This document shows positions 63,663 through 64,000 of a DNA stretch of 64,000 nt, in pieces. The DNA lies in NCBI GenBank assembly GCA_036971615.1, contig JAYKKR010000010.1, forward strand, positions 248,001-312,000, in the 5' to 3' direction. A model generated the notes under the pieces. The model had not been told where the DNA came from. It made no database searches and was given only the letters and a program-made list of their open reading frames with translations. The stretch comes from Amyloporia xantha (taxonomy: Eukaryota > Basidiomycota > Agaricomycetes > Polyporales > Adustoporiaceae). Position 1 is the stretch's first letter, and each line of letters starts with the position of its first letter. The translations under genes were made by a program, and so were the position numbers.

Positions 63663-64000
63663 TCATGACACCTCTGTGTCTCCCTCCCAGACCACGAAAT
63701 CAGGGGTCCGTTTCGAATCTTGAGCGGGAACAGGTGCCCAAAGGGCATTCAAGTCAAACCACCCTCCCACAACGGGCGGGGTTGTGTCCTTAGCAACGTG
63801 GATGTCGACCGGTGCACCTAGCATGTCCGCATGATCCAGGCTGGAGAAATTGATGGCCTCATTGTCAGGATGCATCCCAAACTCCATGTGTGGACGGCCA
63901 TTAACAAGTTCATGCATGACGACATGGCACGCCATGATGAAAAGCAGCAGCAGCAGGAGAATTGTGGCGCGGGCGCGGGTTTTGCACAAGGAGGCGTGCT
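63663..64000 (-). CDS. C-terminal exon of an unidentified gene (partial, runs off the window)
   Basis: An open minus-strand frame continues to the window edge and stops at 63663. It begins with basic residues followed by a hydrophobic stretch (ATILLLLLLFIMACHVVM). A hydrophilic tail of about 90 residues follows (VNGRPHMEFGMHPDNEAINF, then VVGGWFDLNALWAPVP). The 5' part lies beyond the window. It could be a tail-anchored or single-pass membrane protein. No family recognised. Confidence 0.45.
   Translation of the reverse strand, partial: HASLCKTRARATILLLLLLFIMACHVVMHELVNGRPHMEFGMHPDNEAINFSSLDHADMLGAPVDIHVAKDTTPPVVGGWFDLNALWAPVPAQDSKRTPDFVVWEGDTEVS

Overview
The window is nuclear DNA of a filamentous basidiomycete, most likely an Agaricomycete. 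Genes are densely packed on both strands. Nearly all have several introns of about 45-65 bp with GT(R)NGT donors and YAG acceptors. Recognisable fungal-specific proteins include an Ssk1 response regulator, RRP8, ESF2, VFA1, SEC12, a fused HBS1/SKI7-type gene and an ACBP-TM protein. I saw no bacterial operons, rRNA, tRNA or CRISPR. Exon joins were worked out by hand from splice sites, reading frame and family conservation. In almost every gene the exon lengths sum to an intact frame.

Layout. 1-491: 3' end of the sulfite reductase flavoprotein subunit. 1017-4358: tandem pair of Gfo/Idh/MocA oxidoreductases, the first with two apparent +1 frameshifts. 4539-6005 (-): RRP8. 6685-8725 (+): P-loop ATPase of unknown function, followed by a decayed relative near 9.85-10.9 kb. 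11692-15262 (-): KDM3-like JmjC protein. 16487-20843 (-): SSK1. 21551-24825 (-): ARS2/SERRATE. 25102-26133 (-): ESF2. 26544-28003 (-): unknown protein. 28348-30020 (-): FAD amine oxidoreductase. 30.2-31.5 kb: gene-free stretch with long inverted repeats. 31618-33962 (-): disordered protein with PIP-box, SUMO-interaction-like and SQ motifs. It is divergent from dUTPase (34171-34908 +), and the shared promoter carries MluI-box (ACGCGT) sites. 35442-35957 (-): GatC-like protein. 36178-36614 (+): mS34. 37076-38755 (+): acyl-CoA-binding membrane protein. 38963-40764 (-): S-(hydroxymethyl)glutathione dehydrogenase. 40952-41558 (+): VFA1. 42243-43889 (-): equilibrative nucleoside transporter. 44503-49316 (-): HBS1/SKI7. 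49521-50229 (+): mitochondrial SSB. 50428-51343 (-): UPF0303 protein. 51955-54172 (-): NIPA-type Mg2+ transporter. 54440-56137 (+): SEC12. 56291-57162 (-): TAF9. 57486-59570 (-): MBOAT lysophospholipid acyltransferase. 60030-62303 (-): MFS sugar transporter. 63663-64000 (-): C-terminal exon of a gene running off the edge.

Most genes are housekeeping: rRNA maturation (RRP8, ESF2), RNA quality control and processing (HBS1/SKI7, ARS2), transcription (TAF9, JmjC), nucleotide and replication metabolism (dUTPase, mtSSB, PIP-box protein), mitochondrial translation (GatC, mS34) and membrane traffic or lipids (SEC12, VFA1, ACBP, MBOAT). They do not form a metabolic cluster. The most interesting signals are the PIP/SIM/SQ protein sharing a promoter with dUTPase, the phase-1 cassette architecture of HBS1/SKI7, three introns that appear to be GC-AG, the unknown P-loop ATPase with its relic, and the long inverted-repeat element.
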